64,000 nt of DNA from Sphingomonas alba (GCF_023516555.1 NZ_JAMGBD010000001.1:1550001-1614000); one strand, 5' to 3'. Positions 24,275-35,765 are shown, counted from the first letter of the stretch. A program made the numbers and translations. The notes: generated by a model not told the origin, from the sequence alone.

Positions 24275-25336
24275 ATGACCGCCGTCGCTCGCCTCGCCCT
24301 GACCGATTTCCGCAATTACGGCGACGCCGTGCTGGAGACTGCCGAAGGCTTCGTCCTGCTGTCGGGCGACAATGGCGCGGGCAAGACCAACATCCTGGAG
24401 GCCGTGTCGCTTCTGGCGCCTGGGCGTGGGCTGCGAGGCGCGGCGCTGTCGGAGATGGCGCGACAGGGTGGCCCCGGCGGCTTCGCCGTTGCGGCGCGCA
24501 CAACAAATATCGATATCGGCACCGGCACGCTGGCAACGGCACCCGAGCGCCGCCAGGTTCGGATCAATGGCGCACCGGTCTCCGTCAATTCGCTCTCCGA
24601 GCGGCTGGCGATCCTCTGGCTGACCCCAGCGATGGACCGGCTGTTCACGGGGAGCGCGGGCGACCGCCGGCGCTTCCTTGACCGGTTGGTTCTGGCGCTG
24701 GAGCCCATGCATGCCCATCACGCCTCACGCTATGAAGCCGCCATGCGTGCCCGCAACAAGCTCCTGAGCGATGAACTGGGCGCCGACCCCGAATGGCTGG
24801 GCGCGCTGGAAATTCAAATGGCCGAGCATGGCTCGGCGATTTCGGATGCCCGTTCTCGCACCGTTGAAGCGTTGGACGCGACGCTTTCAGGCAATGCCGG
24901 GGACGACTTCCCGCTCGCCTCACTGGCGCTGGAAGGCTGGGACGGAGGCGACTTCATCGCGACGCTTCGCAGCAGTCGGGGCCGCGACGCGGCAGCCGGG
25001 CGGACAACCGTCGGCCCGCATCGGCAGGACCTCGCCGTCATCCACCGGGCCAAGCATGTGCCCGCTGCCCGATCCTCCACCGGCGAGCAAAAGGCGCTGC
25101 TGCTCGGGCTGGTTCTCGCCCATGCTGATCTGGTCGCCGAGCGGCGCGAGACACCTGCCATCTTGCTCCTCGACGAAGTCGCGGCACATCTCGACCCAGG
25201 CCGTCGCGCAGCCTTGTTCGGCCGGCTCGAGGGGCGCGGCCAAGTGTGGATGACCGCCACCGAAGCGGCGCTGTTCGACGGCATAGGTGAAGCAAGCCGC
25301 TTCCACGTCCAGGACGGCTCAATCGGCCCCACCTAG
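24275..25336 (+). CDS. recF: DNA replication and repair protein RecF
   Basis: RecF is an SMC-like ATPase that helps load RecA at single-strand gaps. The Walker A motif is [15 protein letters not shown] (about residues 30-44), preceded by LTDFRNY. The signature region includes [19 protein letters not shown] and the Walker [13 protein letters not shown]. The 353-residue length is normal. ATG 24275 was chosen with AGCGGG 7 bases upstream; TTG 24269 in frame is the alternative. It lies 33 bases behind the DUF2059 gene. Confidence 0.96.
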   Translation: MTAVARLALTDFRNYGDAVLETAEGFVLLSGDNGAGKTNILEAVSLLAPGRGLRGAALSEMARQGGPGGFAVAARTTNIDIGTGTLATAPERRQVRINGAPVSVNSLSERLAILWLTPAMDRLFTGSAGDRRRFLDRLVLALEPMHAHHASRYEAAMRARNKLLSDELGADPEWLGALEIQMAEHGSAISDARSRTVEALDATLSGNAGDDFPLASLALEGWDGGDFIATLRSSRGRDAAAGRTTVGPHRQDLAVIHRAKHVPAARSSTGEQKALLLGLVLAHADLVAERRETPAILLLDEVAAHLDPGRRAALFGRLEGRGQVWMTATEAALFDGIGEASRFHVQDGSIGPT

Positions 25337-25377
25337 ACTTTTCCGCATTTCTCTCTATATTGCACTGCAGCACGAGG

Positions 25378-25456
25378 CGCTTTCCAAAGCGGCGTGAACG
25401 GTCTCGAACCAGGGACCCCATCAAAGTAGCACTTTGATGGGAACCTTCGAGGACCC
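25378..25456 (+). promoter_or_regulatory. Structured 5' leader RNA of the DEAD-box helicase gene (candidate cis-regulatory RNA)
   Basis: Three nested or serial stems can be drawn: CGCTTT/AAAGCG (25378-25391); an outer stem GGTC-TCGAA (25400-25408) with TTCGA-G-GACC (25446-25455); and inside it a perfect 10-bp hairpin CCCATCAAAG/CTTTGATGGG (25417-25441) with loop TAGCA. A terminator-like hairpin follows. A TATATT at about 25356 may be the -10 box. The layout is that of an attenuator or temperature-sensing leader. I do not recognise it as a named family. Confidence 0.6.
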
Positions 25457-25458
25457 GG

Positions 25459-25507
25459 CCCGCGTCTCGACCGTTTTGCTTCCCAATTCACGCGGGGCGC
25501 TTTTTTT
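25459..25507 (+). terminator. Intrinsic terminator or attenuator before the helicase gene
   Basis: CCCGCGT (25459-25465) pairs with ACGCGGG (25490-25496) across a 24-base loop, followed by GCGC and seven T residues (25501-25507). It ends 53 bases before the helicase ATG, so it either terminates recF transcription or acts as an attenuator for the helicase message. Confidence 0.65.
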
Positions 25508-25560
25508 GACCCCCTCGGACCGTGCCCATTTGGCGCGGCCGTCAATGATATTGGACACTC

Positions 25561-27093
25561 ATGTCTTTTCACAATCTCGGGCTCTCGAAGCCCCTCCTGG
25601 ATGCGCTTGCCGCGAAGGATTATTCGCAGGCGACGCCTATCCAGACCCAAGCCATTCCGACCGTTCTGACTGGACGCGACCTGCTTGGCATCGCCCAGAC
25701 CGGCACCGGCAAGACCGCGGCCTTCATGCTGCCGTCTCTCGACCGGCTTGCAGCCGCCGGCAACATCCCGCGCCCGGGCCAGATCCGCATGCTGGTGCTC
25801 GCCCCGACACGCGAACTCGCCTCGCAAATCGCTGCCAGCGCTGAGACGTACGGCCGCTTCATGCGCCTGTCGGTCGGCGTCATCTTCGGCGGCGTTCCGA
25901 ATTCGAAGAGCCTGCGCACTGTCTCGCGCGGTCTCGACGTCCTCGTCGCCACGCCGGGCCGGCTGCTCGACCTTATAGACCAGCGCGCACTGAGCCTGCG
26001 TGACCTTGAAATCCTGGTTCTCGACGAGGCCGACCAGATGCTAGACCTTGGCTTCATCCATGCGCTGAAGCGGATCGTCGCTTTGGTCCCGGCCAAGCGC
26101 CAGACCCTGTTTTTCTCGGCGACCATGCCGAAGGCGATCAAGGGACTGGCCGACAAATATCTGACCAACCCGGCCGAAGTCGCGGTGACCCCGGTCGCCA
26201 AGACCGCCGACCGCGTCGCGCAGCAGGTGGTCATGGTCAACCAGCCGGAAAAGACCGCGCTTCTGACCCTGCTCATCCAGTCGGAGACCGACCTTGAGCG
26301 CACGCTTGTCTTCAGCCGCACCAAGCATGGCGCCGACAAGATCGTCCGCTTGCTCGCCGCTGCGGGAATCGCGTCCAACGCCATCCACGGCAACAAGAGC
26401 CAGGCGCAGCGCGAGCGCGCCATCGGCGAGTTCCGTTCGGGTGCCGTGCAGGTGCTGATCGCGACCGATATCGCGGCGCGCGGCATCGACATTCCGGGTG
26501 TCAGCCACGTCATCAACTACGACCTTCCTGAAGTGCCCGAGCAGTACGTCCACCGCATCGGCCGGACCGCCCGCGCCGGCGCCGAAGGCCAGGCGATTGC
26601 TTTCTGCTCGCCCGAAGAGCGTGGCCTGCTGCGCGACATCGAGCGGCTGACCCGCCTCAAGATCGACGTCGCGCCGCTACCCGAGAGCTTCGTCCAGGCG
26701 GCCGCCGCATTGAAGCGGCTCAAGCCCGCGCCAAAGGAGGCCGAGCGCCCGCAGCGTGGCCAGCGTCACGGGATCAAAGCCGACCGTCGTGCCGACGGTC
26801 AGCGCCGCGAGCACCGCAACGACCGCCAGCGTCATCCGCACCGGGCCGACGGTCATCCGGGTCACCGCTCGGCGGCCCAGGACGGCAATGGGCAGCGTCG
26901 CGATGATGCGCGGAACGATCGCACACGGTCGTCATACCGTCCGGAAGCCTATCGCGAAGCGGACGCCGGCACGCGCATGCCTCGCCCAGCTAATGGCGAC
27001 CTGCGCTCCGAAGGGGGGCAGCCCAAGCGTAAGTTCCATGGCCGCCGTGGCCGTCCGGGTGGGGCCCAGCGCCGCGCTGGCAGCCCCGCCTGA
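25561..27093 (+). CDS. DEAD-box RNA helicase (RhlE-like)
   Basis: An ATP-dependent RNA helicase of 510 residues, likely for RNA remodelling in ribosome assembly or mRNA decay, often cold-induced. The motifs appear in order: Q motif near residue 25, motif I AQTGTGKT (about 45), Ia PTRELA, II DEADQMLD (about 157), III SAT and VI HRIGRTARAG (about 330). The tail after about residue 385 is basic and rich in Arg, Gly, Asp and His, as in RhlE-type proteins. No good Shine-Dalgarno precedes the ATG; the long structured leader may govern expression. Confidence 0.95.
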   Translation: MSFHNLGLSKPLLDALAAKDYSQATPIQTQAIPTVLTGRDLLGIAQTGTGKTAAFMLPSLDRLAAAGNIPRPGQIRMLVLAPTRELASQIAASAETYGRFMRLSVGVIFGGVPNSKSLRTVSRGLDVLVATPGRLLDLIDQRALSLRDLEILVLDEADQMLDLGFIHALKRIVALVPAKRQTLFFSATMPKAIKGLADKYLTNPAEVAVTPVAKTADRVAQQVVMVNQPEKTALLTLLIQSETDLERTLVFSRTKHGADKIVRLLAAAGIASNAIHGNKSQAQRERAIGEFRSGAVQVLIATDIAARGIDIPGVSHVINYDLPEVPEQYVHRIGRTARAGAEGQAIAFCSPEERGLLRDIERLTRLKIDVAPLPESFVQAAAALKRLKPAPKEAERPQRGQRHGIKADRRADGQRREHRNDRQRHPHRADGHPGHRSAAQDGNGQRRDDARNDRTRSSYRPEAYREADAGTRMPRPANGDLRSEGGQPKRKFHGRRGRPGGAQRRAGSPA

Positions 27094-27251
27094 TCCGATT
27101 GTTGGATACGTGTAGGACTTGGCCGGGCTAGGCGGCGGGAATGCCGACTGACCTTGCCCGGGTCCTCACGATCCAAAGTTGATGAAGTTGACAACCCCCC
27201 GTTTCTCACCGCGCGAAGGTGGCAAGCGTCGGGCTTGAAGGCTTCGGGGAT

Positions 27252-27281
27252 TCACGCGCGCGCATACGCGTGCGCGCGTGA
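27252..27281. other. GC-rich inverted repeat in the gyrB upstream region
   Basis: TCACGCGCGC and GCGCGCGTGA form a perfect 10-bp stem around a 10-base loop containing ACGCGT. It lies 30 bases before the gyrB ATG and is followed by CTTTT. It could be part of the gyrB leader or a weak terminator of the helicase gene. The alternating purine-pyrimidine run could also adopt Z-DNA under supercoiling. Confidence 0.6.
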
Positions 27282-29807
<2,526 letters not shown>

Positions 29808-29842
29808 GGAACCGGGCGGAAGCGAAGGAGGTTGGCCGCTTC

Positions 29843-30613
29843 GTGAGCGCACCGACCATTACCGTCGCCAGCTACAATATGCGCAAGGCGGTCGGCCTCG
29901 ACCGCAGGCGCGACCCGAAACGCGTGCTGCACGTGCTGCAGGAAATCGATGCGGACGTTGTCGCCCTGCAGGAAGCCGACAAGCGCGTCGGCGGCCGCGG
30001 CGCCGCGGTCCCGCATGAGCTTATCGACACCCACGGCCTCTACCGGCCGGTCAGTTTTGGCGTCCGTCACAAGCGCATGTTGGAGGGCGCTCGCAAGCAT
30101 GCCGATCGCTGGCTCAAGGTCGACACCCGCAACCTCGGCTGGCACGGCAATGCCATGCTGGTGAAGCCGCATGTCGGCGTTCTCGACTGTGCAGCGCTCG
30201 ACCTGCCGATGCTGGAACCTCGTGGAGCGGTGATGGCCGAGTTGCTGATTGGCGACCAACCACTCAGGGTCATCGGCCTGCACCTCGACCTGTCGGGGCT
30301 GTGGCGCCGAAGGCAGATGCGCGCCATCCTCGACACTGTTGCCAGGCGCCCCCAGAAAATGCCGACAGTCTTGATGGGCGACACCAACGAATGGCGGGCG
30401 GCTGCCGGTTGTCTCAAGGAATTGAACGGACGCTACCGGATCGCCCCGACCGGAGCGAGTTTCCATAGCCGCCGGCCAATCGCAGCGCTCGACCGCATCA
30501 TCGTCGATGAAGCCCTTGGAATCGAGGCAGCCGGGGTCCACGCCAGCGCTTCTGCGCGCCAGGCGTCGGACCATCTGCCGATCTGGGCGCGATTGGTGCT
30601 TCCGACAGGTTAG
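29843..30613 (+). CDS. Endonuclease/exonuclease/phosphatase (EEP) family protein
   Basis: A 256-residue EEP-fold metal-dependent phosphoesterase. Conserved positions are SYNMRKAVG near the N-terminus, VALQEAD with the metal-binding Glu (about 41), GLHLDLSG, GDTNEW (about 182) and the final SDHLPIWARL with the catalytic Asp-His. The family includes DNA-repair nucleases, phospholipases and phosphatases, and this compact form without a signal peptide cannot be narrowed further. The start is GTG 29843 with GAAGGAGG upstream. It converges on rpoN, overlapping by 4 bases. Confidence 0.86.
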   Translation: MSAPTITVASYNMRKAVGLDRRRDPKRVLHVLQEIDADVVALQEADKRVGGRGAAVPHELIDTHGLYRPVSFGVRHKRMLEGARKHADRWLKVDTRNLGWHGNAMLVKPHVGVLDCAALDLPMLEPRGAVMAELLIGDQPLRVIGLHLDLSGLWRRRQMRAILDTVARRPQKMPTVLMGDTNEWRAAAGCLKELNGRYRIAPTGASFHSRRPIAALDRIIVDEALGIEAAGVHASASARQASDHLPIWARLVLPTG

Positions 30614-32076
30614 CCGTTCCCGGCGATCTTGCGGGCTCGACGCCGCTGGATCGACGAGCCGATGCCCATCGCCTCGCGATACTTGGCGACGGTACGCCGA
30701 GCGACGTCGAAGCCCTGAATCTTGAGCAGGTCGACGAGGTCGTCATCGCTCAGGATGTCGGCCTCGGCGCCAATGAGCTTGCCGATCGCAGCTTTCACGG
30801 CCTCGGCCGCTGCACCCTCGCCATCGCCGCTGCCGACCCCGGAACCGAAGAAATATTTGAGTTCGAACATGCCGCGGTCGCAAAGCAGATATTTGTTCTG
30901 CGTTACCCGGCTTACCGTCGACTCGTGCATTTCAATCGCTTCGGCGACTTCACGCAATGTCAGTGGCCGCATTGCGGCGACGCCGCTTTCGAAGAAGCCC
31001 TGCTGCCGTCGGACGATTTCGCTAGCGACCTTGAGGATTGTTTTGGCGCGCTGATCAAGCGCCTTCACCAGCCAGCTTGCGCTTGCCAGGCAATCGCTGA
31101 GCCATGCCCGCGACGCCTTGTCCTGCGGTCCAGCCTTGAGCTCGGCATGGTAACGGCGGTTGACCAGCAGGCGAGGTAAGGTCCCGGAATTGAGCTCGAC
31201 CGACCAGCCGCCGCCCGAGCGTTGGACGAGCACGTCGGGCTCTGCTGTTCCCGCGTCGCTCTTGCCGGCGAAACGGCAACCGGGCTTGGGGTCGTAGGCG
31301 CGCAGCTCGGCCACCATGTCGGCGAGGTCTTCGTCATCGACTCCGCAAATGCGCTTCAAATCCTTCATTTGGCCGCGCGCCAGAAGGTCGAGATTGGCGA
31401 TCAGTCTCGCCATGGCGGGATCGTAGCGGTCGGCCGCCTTGGCCTGCAGGGCGATGCATTCTTCGAGGCTGCGGGCAGCGATTCCGGGCGGGTCGAGCGA
31501 CTGGACGAGCGCCAACGCCTCTTCGACTTCCTTGGCGTTCACATCCATCGCCTCGGTGATGGCGCTAAGCGGTGTGTCGAGGTAGCCGGTTTCTTCCAAC
31601 TCGTTGACGATGGCTTCGGCAATGCGGCCGACGGCGCCGCCAGTCCCATGGAGTTGGCTCAACAAATGCTCGGCCAAAGAGGATTCTTCCGCCTCCAGTC
31701 GTTCGAAGTCGAAACCCTCGCCGTCGCCCGAGCCGCCGCCGACATCGGCAAAGCTGTCAGTGTCGAGCGCTGCCTCCCGCCAATCCATGTCCAGCGGGGC
31801 ATCCGCGTCTCCATGCATGGCGGTAATCAGTTCGTCCGACCCAGCCGGATCGGTTGCCTCGTCGCCGGTGTCGCGGTCCTCACGGATGATGACCCCTTCG
31901 GATGCTCTGCCTTCCCCCGGCCGAGCTTCGAGCAACGGGTTCTTTGCCAATTCCTCGGCGATGACTGATTCAAGCTCCATATTGGACAGCGCCAGGAGCT
32001 TGATCGCCTGCTGCAGCTGCTGGCTCATTACCAGCGACTGAGTCTGGCGGATCTGGAGGCCGGGCCCGAGTGCCAT
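30610..32076 (-). CDS. rpoN: RNA polymerase sigma-54 factor
   Basis: Sigma-54 directs RNA polymerase to -24/-12 promoters that need an enhancer-binding ATPase. Region I is visible at the N-terminus (QIRQTQSLVMSQQLQQAIKLL, glutamine-rich), followed by an acidic region and the core-binding domain. The C-terminal RpoN box is ARRTVAKYREAMGI. The length of 488 residues is normal. It is the last gene of an lptC-lptA-lptB-rpoN series, a common order in Proteobacteria, but hpf and ptsN, which usually follow, are absent; a convergent EEP gene lies there instead. Confidence 0.97.
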   Translation of the reverse strand: MALGPGLQIRQTQSLVMSQQLQQAIKLLALSNMELESVIAEELAKNPLLEARPGEGRASEGVIIREDRDTGDEATDPAGSDELITAMHGDADAPLDMDWREAALDTDSFADVGGGSGDGEGFDFERLEAEESSLAEHLLSQLHGTGGAVGRIAEAIVNELEETGYLDTPLSAITEAMDVNAKEVEEALALVQSLDPPGIAARSLEECIALQAKAADRYDPAMARLIANLDLLARGQMKDLKRICGVDDEDLADMVAELRAYDPKPGCRFAGKSDAGTAEPDVLVQRSGGGWSVELNSGTLPRLLVNRRYHAELKAGPQDKASRAWLSDCLASASWLVKALDQRAKTILKVASEIVRRQQGFFESGVAAMRPLTLREVAEAIEMHESTVSRVTQNKYLLCDRGMFELKYFFGSGVGSGDGEGAAAEAVKAAIGKLIGAEADILSDDDLVDLLKIQGFDVARRTVAKYREAMGIGSSIQRRRARKIAGNG

Positions 32077-32088
32077 TCGGCCTACCCC

Positions 32089-32862
32089 CTAAAGCGCAAA
32101 GCTTTCGCCGAGGTAGAGCCGCCTGACCTCCTGGTCGGCGACCAGCGCCTGCGGCGTACCCTGGAACAAGACCTGCCCGTCGTAGATGATACAGGCGCGG
32201 TCGACGATATCGAGCGTCTCACGGACGTTATGGTCGGTGATGAGCACGCCGATGTCACGACTCTTAAGGTCGCGCACCAGCTCGCGAATGTCGGAAATGG
32301 AGATGGGATCGATGCCGGCGAACGGTTCGTCCAGCAACATGATTGATGGATCAGCGGCCAATGCGCGGGCAATTTCACAGCGACGCCGTTCGCCACCGGA
32401 AAGCGACATTGCCGCCGATGACCTAAGGCTCGTTAGCCCGAACTCCTCGAGCAAGCGCTCGAGGCGAGCCAAGCGCGCCTCGGCATCGGGTTCCACGACT
32501 TCCAGCACGGCAAGGATGTTTTGTTCAACCGACAGGCCCCGGAAAATCGAGGTTTCCTGCGGCAAATAGCCAAGGCCGAGGATCGCGCGCCGGTACATGG
32601 GCAGGCCGGTAATGTCTTCGTTGTCGAGGAAGATGCGCCCCGAGTCCGGCTTCACCAGGCCCATGACCGAATAAAAGCTAGTCGTCTTGCCGGCGCCATT
32701 GGGGCCGAGCAGGCCGACGACCTCGCCGCGCGAAACGCTGAGCGAGACGTCATGCAGGACCGCCCGGCCGTCATAGGCCTTGGCGATTGACCGCACTTCC
32801 AGGCCCCGCACCGTCTGGCCCGATGGCTGGGCCGGTCGCTCGAAGGTCTGAAGGTCGTTCAC
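32089..32862 (-). CDS. lptB: LptB, ATPase of the lipopolysaccharide export system
   Basis: The cytoplasmic ABC ATPase that powers extraction of lipopolysaccharide from the inner membrane by LptFG. The Walker A is GPNGAGKTTSFYS (about residue 53), the signature SLSGGERRRCEIARALA, Walker B IMLLDEPFAGID and switch ITDHNVRETLDI. The length is 257 residues, with about 15 extra residues at the N-terminus. It lies 13 bases behind lptA, and rpoN follows after 12 bases. lptF and lptG are not in the window. Confidence 0.97.
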   Translation of the reverse strand: MNDLQTFERPAQPSGQTVRGLEVRSIAKAYDGRAVLHDVSLSVSRGEVVGLLGPNGAGKTTSFYSVMGLVKPDSGRIFLDNEDITGLPMYRRAILGLGYLPQETSIFRGLSVEQNILAVLEVVEPDAEARLARLERLLEEFGLTSLRSSAAMSLSGGERRRCEIARALAADPSIMLLDEPFAGIDPISISDIRELVRDLKSRDIGVLITDHNVRETLDIVDRACIIYDGQVLFQGTPQALVADQEVRRLYLGESFAL

Positions 32863-32875
32863 TGCCGTGTCTGGC

Positions 32876-33412
32876 TTACTGGTTGCCGCGCTTGGGAACG
32901 GTGAAGTGGCCTGTCACGCGACCGCCGCTCTGGCCAACGCCCGCCGGCCCGCCGTCAACGACCGCACGCCCTGAGTTCAGGTCGATGGTGAGACGTTGCC
33001 CGTTCACTTGGGAGCCGCTCCGATTGAGCTGGACCGCACCGATCAAGGTGATCAGCTTGCGATCGAGATCATAGATTCCGAAATCACCTCGCGCCGTTTC
33101 CGACGGGCTTTTCACAGTCACGCCGCCGCTAGCGTCGAGCCGCCGAATCTGGATCGAGCCAGCCGAAGAATAAGCGACGGTCAGACGCGTCGTGTCGAGT
33201 GTCAGTTCCGCCTGGCGAACGTGAACGTTTCCGGCGAACACCGCGCGATCCGCACGATCCTGGACCTCGATGCGATCGGCGGCGACATCGATCGGAGCGT
33301 CGGGATTATGCCCCTTAAGCGCCGAAACCGGCGCTTGCGCCAAAGCCAGGGAGGTCAGCGGAACAGCGGCAAATCCGGTAATTATGGTCAACACACGCGA
33401 CATAGTTCTCAT
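32876..33412 (-). CDS. lptA: LptA, periplasmic lipopolysaccharide transport protein
   Basis: The periplasmic bridge protein of the Lpt system, built of an OstA-type beta jelly-roll. A signal peptide precedes the domain (cleavage near LALAQA, residue 28). The OstA repeat includes DAPIDVAADRIEVQDRADRAVFAGNV in parts. The 178-residue length is normal. Its ATG lies inside the stop codon of lptC (ATGA overlap), so translation is coupled; ATG 33403 is a less likely alternative start. Confidence 0.93.
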   Translation of the reverse strand: MRTMSRVLTIITGFAAVPLTSLALAQAPVSALKGHNPDAPIDVAADRIEVQDRADRAVFAGNVHVRQAELTLDTTRLTVAYSSAGSIQIRRLDASGGVTVKSPSETARGDFGIYDLDRKLITLIGAVQLNRSGSQVNGQRLTIDLNSGRAVVDGGPAGVGQSGGRVTGHFTVPKRGNQ

Positions 33413-34050
33413 CTGACTGCCCCCTGGATGATTTTCAAGCGCGCCCCGCCGTCGAGCACGACCTTCCTCTCGCGCAAATCTGCACTCAGCTTATTCGCCT
33501 GGAATTGGCCGAGATTCATTGCCCCGGTCACCGGCCCGTGACTCTGCATTGTCTGTTGTTTGAGATCGAAATTCACGTCGCGCGTTTCCAGCCTATAGCC
33601 AGCCGGACCGACGACACGAACTGGTCCATTCACATCGACCATATGGCTGTCCAGGTCGTAACGGCCTTGGTTCGCCGCCACGACCAATGGCCCCTGACCA
33701 AGACTCAGCCGGGCCATCATTCCTTCGATATTGACGATAGGTTGGTCGGACGTCGGCTGTATCGCGCGATTCGCCGTGATCTCGAATTTGTTGCCCTTAT
33801 TGTCTTCGCCTGTGTAGCGGGCGGTCTCGATCCGCATCCGCTCCGCCGCTTTATCGACGCCCTTCTTGTCGAGGATGAAGCTCACGTCTCCGCCACGCTG
33901 ATCGAACGGCGCAATCGCGAGGATGAGCAGGAATGCTACCGCGACGATCGGCAGACCAATTTTTGCCAACCGCACAAGCCGGTCATGCTGGCTACCGGGC
34001 TCGGCCCAGTTCCGCTTCATGTCATGCTTGCGGATGGCCGCCTCAGACAT
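33409..34050 (-). CDS. lptC: LptC, inner-membrane lipopolysaccharide transport protein
   Basis: The bitopic Lpt component that links LptBFG to LptA. It has one membrane helix near the N-terminus (IGLPIVAVAFLLILAIAPF) and a periplasmic OstA-like domain for the rest of its 213 residues. Parts such as NKFEITANRAIQPTSDQP and the GRYDLDSHMVDVNGPVRV stretch match the family. It overlaps the ribonuclease D gene upstream by 8 bases and lptA downstream by 4 bases, so rnd-lptC-lptA-lptB-rpoN is one transcription unit. Confidence 0.9.
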   Translation of the reverse strand: MSEAAIRKHDMKRNWAEPGSQHDRLVRLAKIGLPIVAVAFLLILAIAPFDQRGGDVSFILDKKGVDKAAERMRIETARYTGEDNKGNKFEITANRAIQPTSDQPIVNIEGMMARLSLGQGPLVVAANQGRYDLDSHMVDVNGPVRVVGPAGYRLETRDVNFDLKQQTMQSHGPVTGAMNLGQFQANKLSADLRERKVVLDGGARLKIIQGAVR

Positions 34051-34663
34051 GCGCGAAGATGTCCTCTTCCGGCCAACCGGCCAGGTCGAGCATGGCGCGC
34101 GCCGGCAGGAAGTCGAAGCAGGCCTGGGCGAGGTCCGTACGATTCTCGCGGGCCAGCCGCACGTCGAGCTTCTCCTTCAGCGCATGCAGGTACCGGACGT
34201 CGCTTGCGGCATATTCGCGCTGAGCGTCACTGATTTCCGGTGCCCCCCAGTCGCTGGTCTGCTGCTGTTTGCTCAGGTCCTGGCCGAGCATTTCCTTTAC
34301 CAGTTCCTTGAGGCCGTGGCGGTCGGTGTAGGTCCGCACCAGTCGCGAGGCAGTCCGTGTGCAATAGACCGGCGCCGCCATGACATTGAGGTAGGCGCGC
34401 ATGATCGCGATATCGAAGCGCGCGAAATGGTAAATCTTGATCCGGTCGGGGTCGACGAGAAGCGCCTTGAGGTTCGGTGCGGAATAGTCGCTTCCCGGTC
34501 CGAAGCGGACCAGGTGCTCGTCGCCGCGGCCGTCCGAAAGCTGCACCAGGCAGAGCCTGTCCCGGCCCGGCATCAAGCCCATGGCCTCGGTGTCGATGGC
34601 GACCGGCCCGTCCTGCAACTGCAGGCCGTCAGGCAGGTCTTCTTCGTGGAAATGAACTGACAT
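34043..34663 (-). CDS. rnd: Ribonuclease D family 3'-5' exonuclease
   Basis: A 205-residue DEDD-type exonuclease. The four acidic metal ligands are in AIDTEAMG (Asp, Glu near residue 23), YHFARFDIA and YAASDVRYL, with the expected histidine and tyrosine around them. It consists of the nuclease domain alone; the HRDC domains of full-length RNase D are missing, as is common in the short alphaproteobacterial members. ATG 34663 was chosen because the conserved sequence starts there; the frame extends to 34717 with no support. It heads the lptCAB-rpoN unit. Confidence 0.88.
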   Translation of the reverse strand: MSVHFHEEDLPDGLQLQDGPVAIDTEAMGLMPGRDRLCLVQLSDGRGDEHLVRFGPGSDYSAPNLKALLVDPDRIKIYHFARFDIAIMRAYLNVMAAPVYCTRTASRLVRTYTDRHGLKELVKEMLGQDLSKQQQTSDWGAPEISDAQREYAASDVRYLHALKEKLDVRLARENRTDLAQACFDFLPARAMLDLAGWPEEDIFAHV

Positions 34664-34901
34664 CGGCTTCTTTCGTACCCGGCTTTGGCGGCACGCTCCT
34701 TGCATGCCCGTGAACACCTCTAGTCCGATGCATGGCTGCCATGCCAGCCCCTAGGCAGACGAATCACTAGGAGAAGCCCCATTTTTGCGGTAAGGGAGCC
34801 CCCGTGCGCGCGGGCTTTATCGCGCGCTAGACCGGTTGCGCCCCTAGCCCCAGCGCGTTGGTTAATGGAATTTTGCGGGCACGAAGAGAGTTAAGACGGG
34901 C

Positions 34902-35702
34902 ATGGGTTTCGATAGAGGGCGTAAAGGCGACCGTGGCGGTCGCGGCAGGGACAAGCGGGACAGTTTCGGAGACGACAGCAGCTTCGGCGGTGGTGATCGC
35001 GGCTTTGGCGGCGGTGGCTTCGGCGATCGTGGCGGCGGCGGCGGATTCCGCAGTGGCGGCGGCTACGGTGGTGGTGGCGGCGGTGGCTACGGCGATCGCG
35101 GCGGCGGCTTCGGCGGCGGCGGTGGTTTCCGCGGCGGCGGCGGCGGCGGTGGCTTCCGTGGCGGCGGCGGTGGCGGCATGCCCCCGCAGGTCGTTGGCGA
35201 AGGCAAAGGTGTCGTCAAATTCTTCAATCCGCAGAAGGGCTTCGGCTTTATCGTCCGTGACGACGGCGGCGAGGACGTGTTCGTGCACATCTCCGCCGTC
35301 GAGGGTGCGGGCCTGACCGACCTGGCCGACGGCCAGCCGCTCGAGTTCACCTTGGTGGATCGCGGCGGCCGCATTTCGGCGACCGACCTCAAGATCGACG
35401 GCGAGCCGATGGAAGTCGTCCGCAAGCCGCGCGAAGAAGGCGGATTCGGCGGCGGCGACCGTGGCCCGCAGCGCCAGCTCACCGGCGAAAAGGCTCAGGG
35501 CACCGTCAAGTTCTTCAACTCGATGAAGGGCTTCGGCTTCATCAGCCGGGACGATGGTCAGCCGGACGCATTCGTTCATATCTCGGCCGTTGAACGGGCC
35601 GGCATGCCTTCTCTCAATGAAGGCGACCGACTCGAGTTCGAGATCGAGGTCGACCGGCGCGGCAAATATGCGGCGGTGAACCTCCAGCCGATCAGCGAAT
35701 AA
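34902..35702 (+). CDS. Cold-shock protein with Gly-rich N-terminus and two cold-shock domains
   Basis: A 266-residue RNA-binding protein. The first 92 residues are an RGG-like low-complexity tract of Gly, Arg, Phe and Asp. Two cold-shock domains follow: about residues 100-165 (GVVKFFNPQKGFGFIV, then DVFVHISAVEGAGL) and 202-264 (GTVKFFNSMKGFGFIS, then DAFVHISAVERAG), each with intact RNP1 and RNP2 motifs. Double-domain Csps are typical of alphaproteobacteria, but a long glycine-rich head is unusual and suggests RNA-chaperone or condensate behaviour. A 238-bp upstream region holds the promoter and a GC-rich leader. A strong terminator follows. Confidence 0.92.
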   Translation: MGFDRGRKGDRGGRGRDKRDSFGDDSSFGGGDRGFGGGGFGDRGGGGGFRSGGGYGGGGGGGYGDRGGGFGGGGGFRGGGGGGGFRGGGGGGMPPQVVGEGKGVVKFFNPQKGFGFIVRDDGGEDVFVHISAVEGAGLTDLADGQPLEFTLVDRGGRISATDLKIDGEPMEVVRKPREEGGFGGGDRGPQRQLTGEKAQGTVKFFNSMKGFGFISRDDGQPDAFVHISAVERAGMPSLNEGDRLEFEIEVDRRGKYAAVNLQPISE

Positions 35703-35721
35703 TAAGAGCGAGGGTAACCTG

Positions 35722-35754
35722 AACGCCCGTCCGGAAGACCTCCGGGCGGGCGTT
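35722..35754 (+). terminator. Rho-independent terminator after the cold-shock gene
   Basis: AACGCCCGTCCGGA pairs with TCCGGGCGGGCGTT over 14 bp (one G-T pair), with loop AGACC, and the stem runs into GTTTTCT. It also serves the converging amidohydrolase gene, whose stop is 12 bases further on. Confidence 0.92.
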
Positions 35755-35765
35755 TTCTATTGGGC

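Noticed and set aside
27188-27193. TTGACA as a -35 box for gyrB
   Set aside because: No matching -10 hexamer 16-18 bases downstream.
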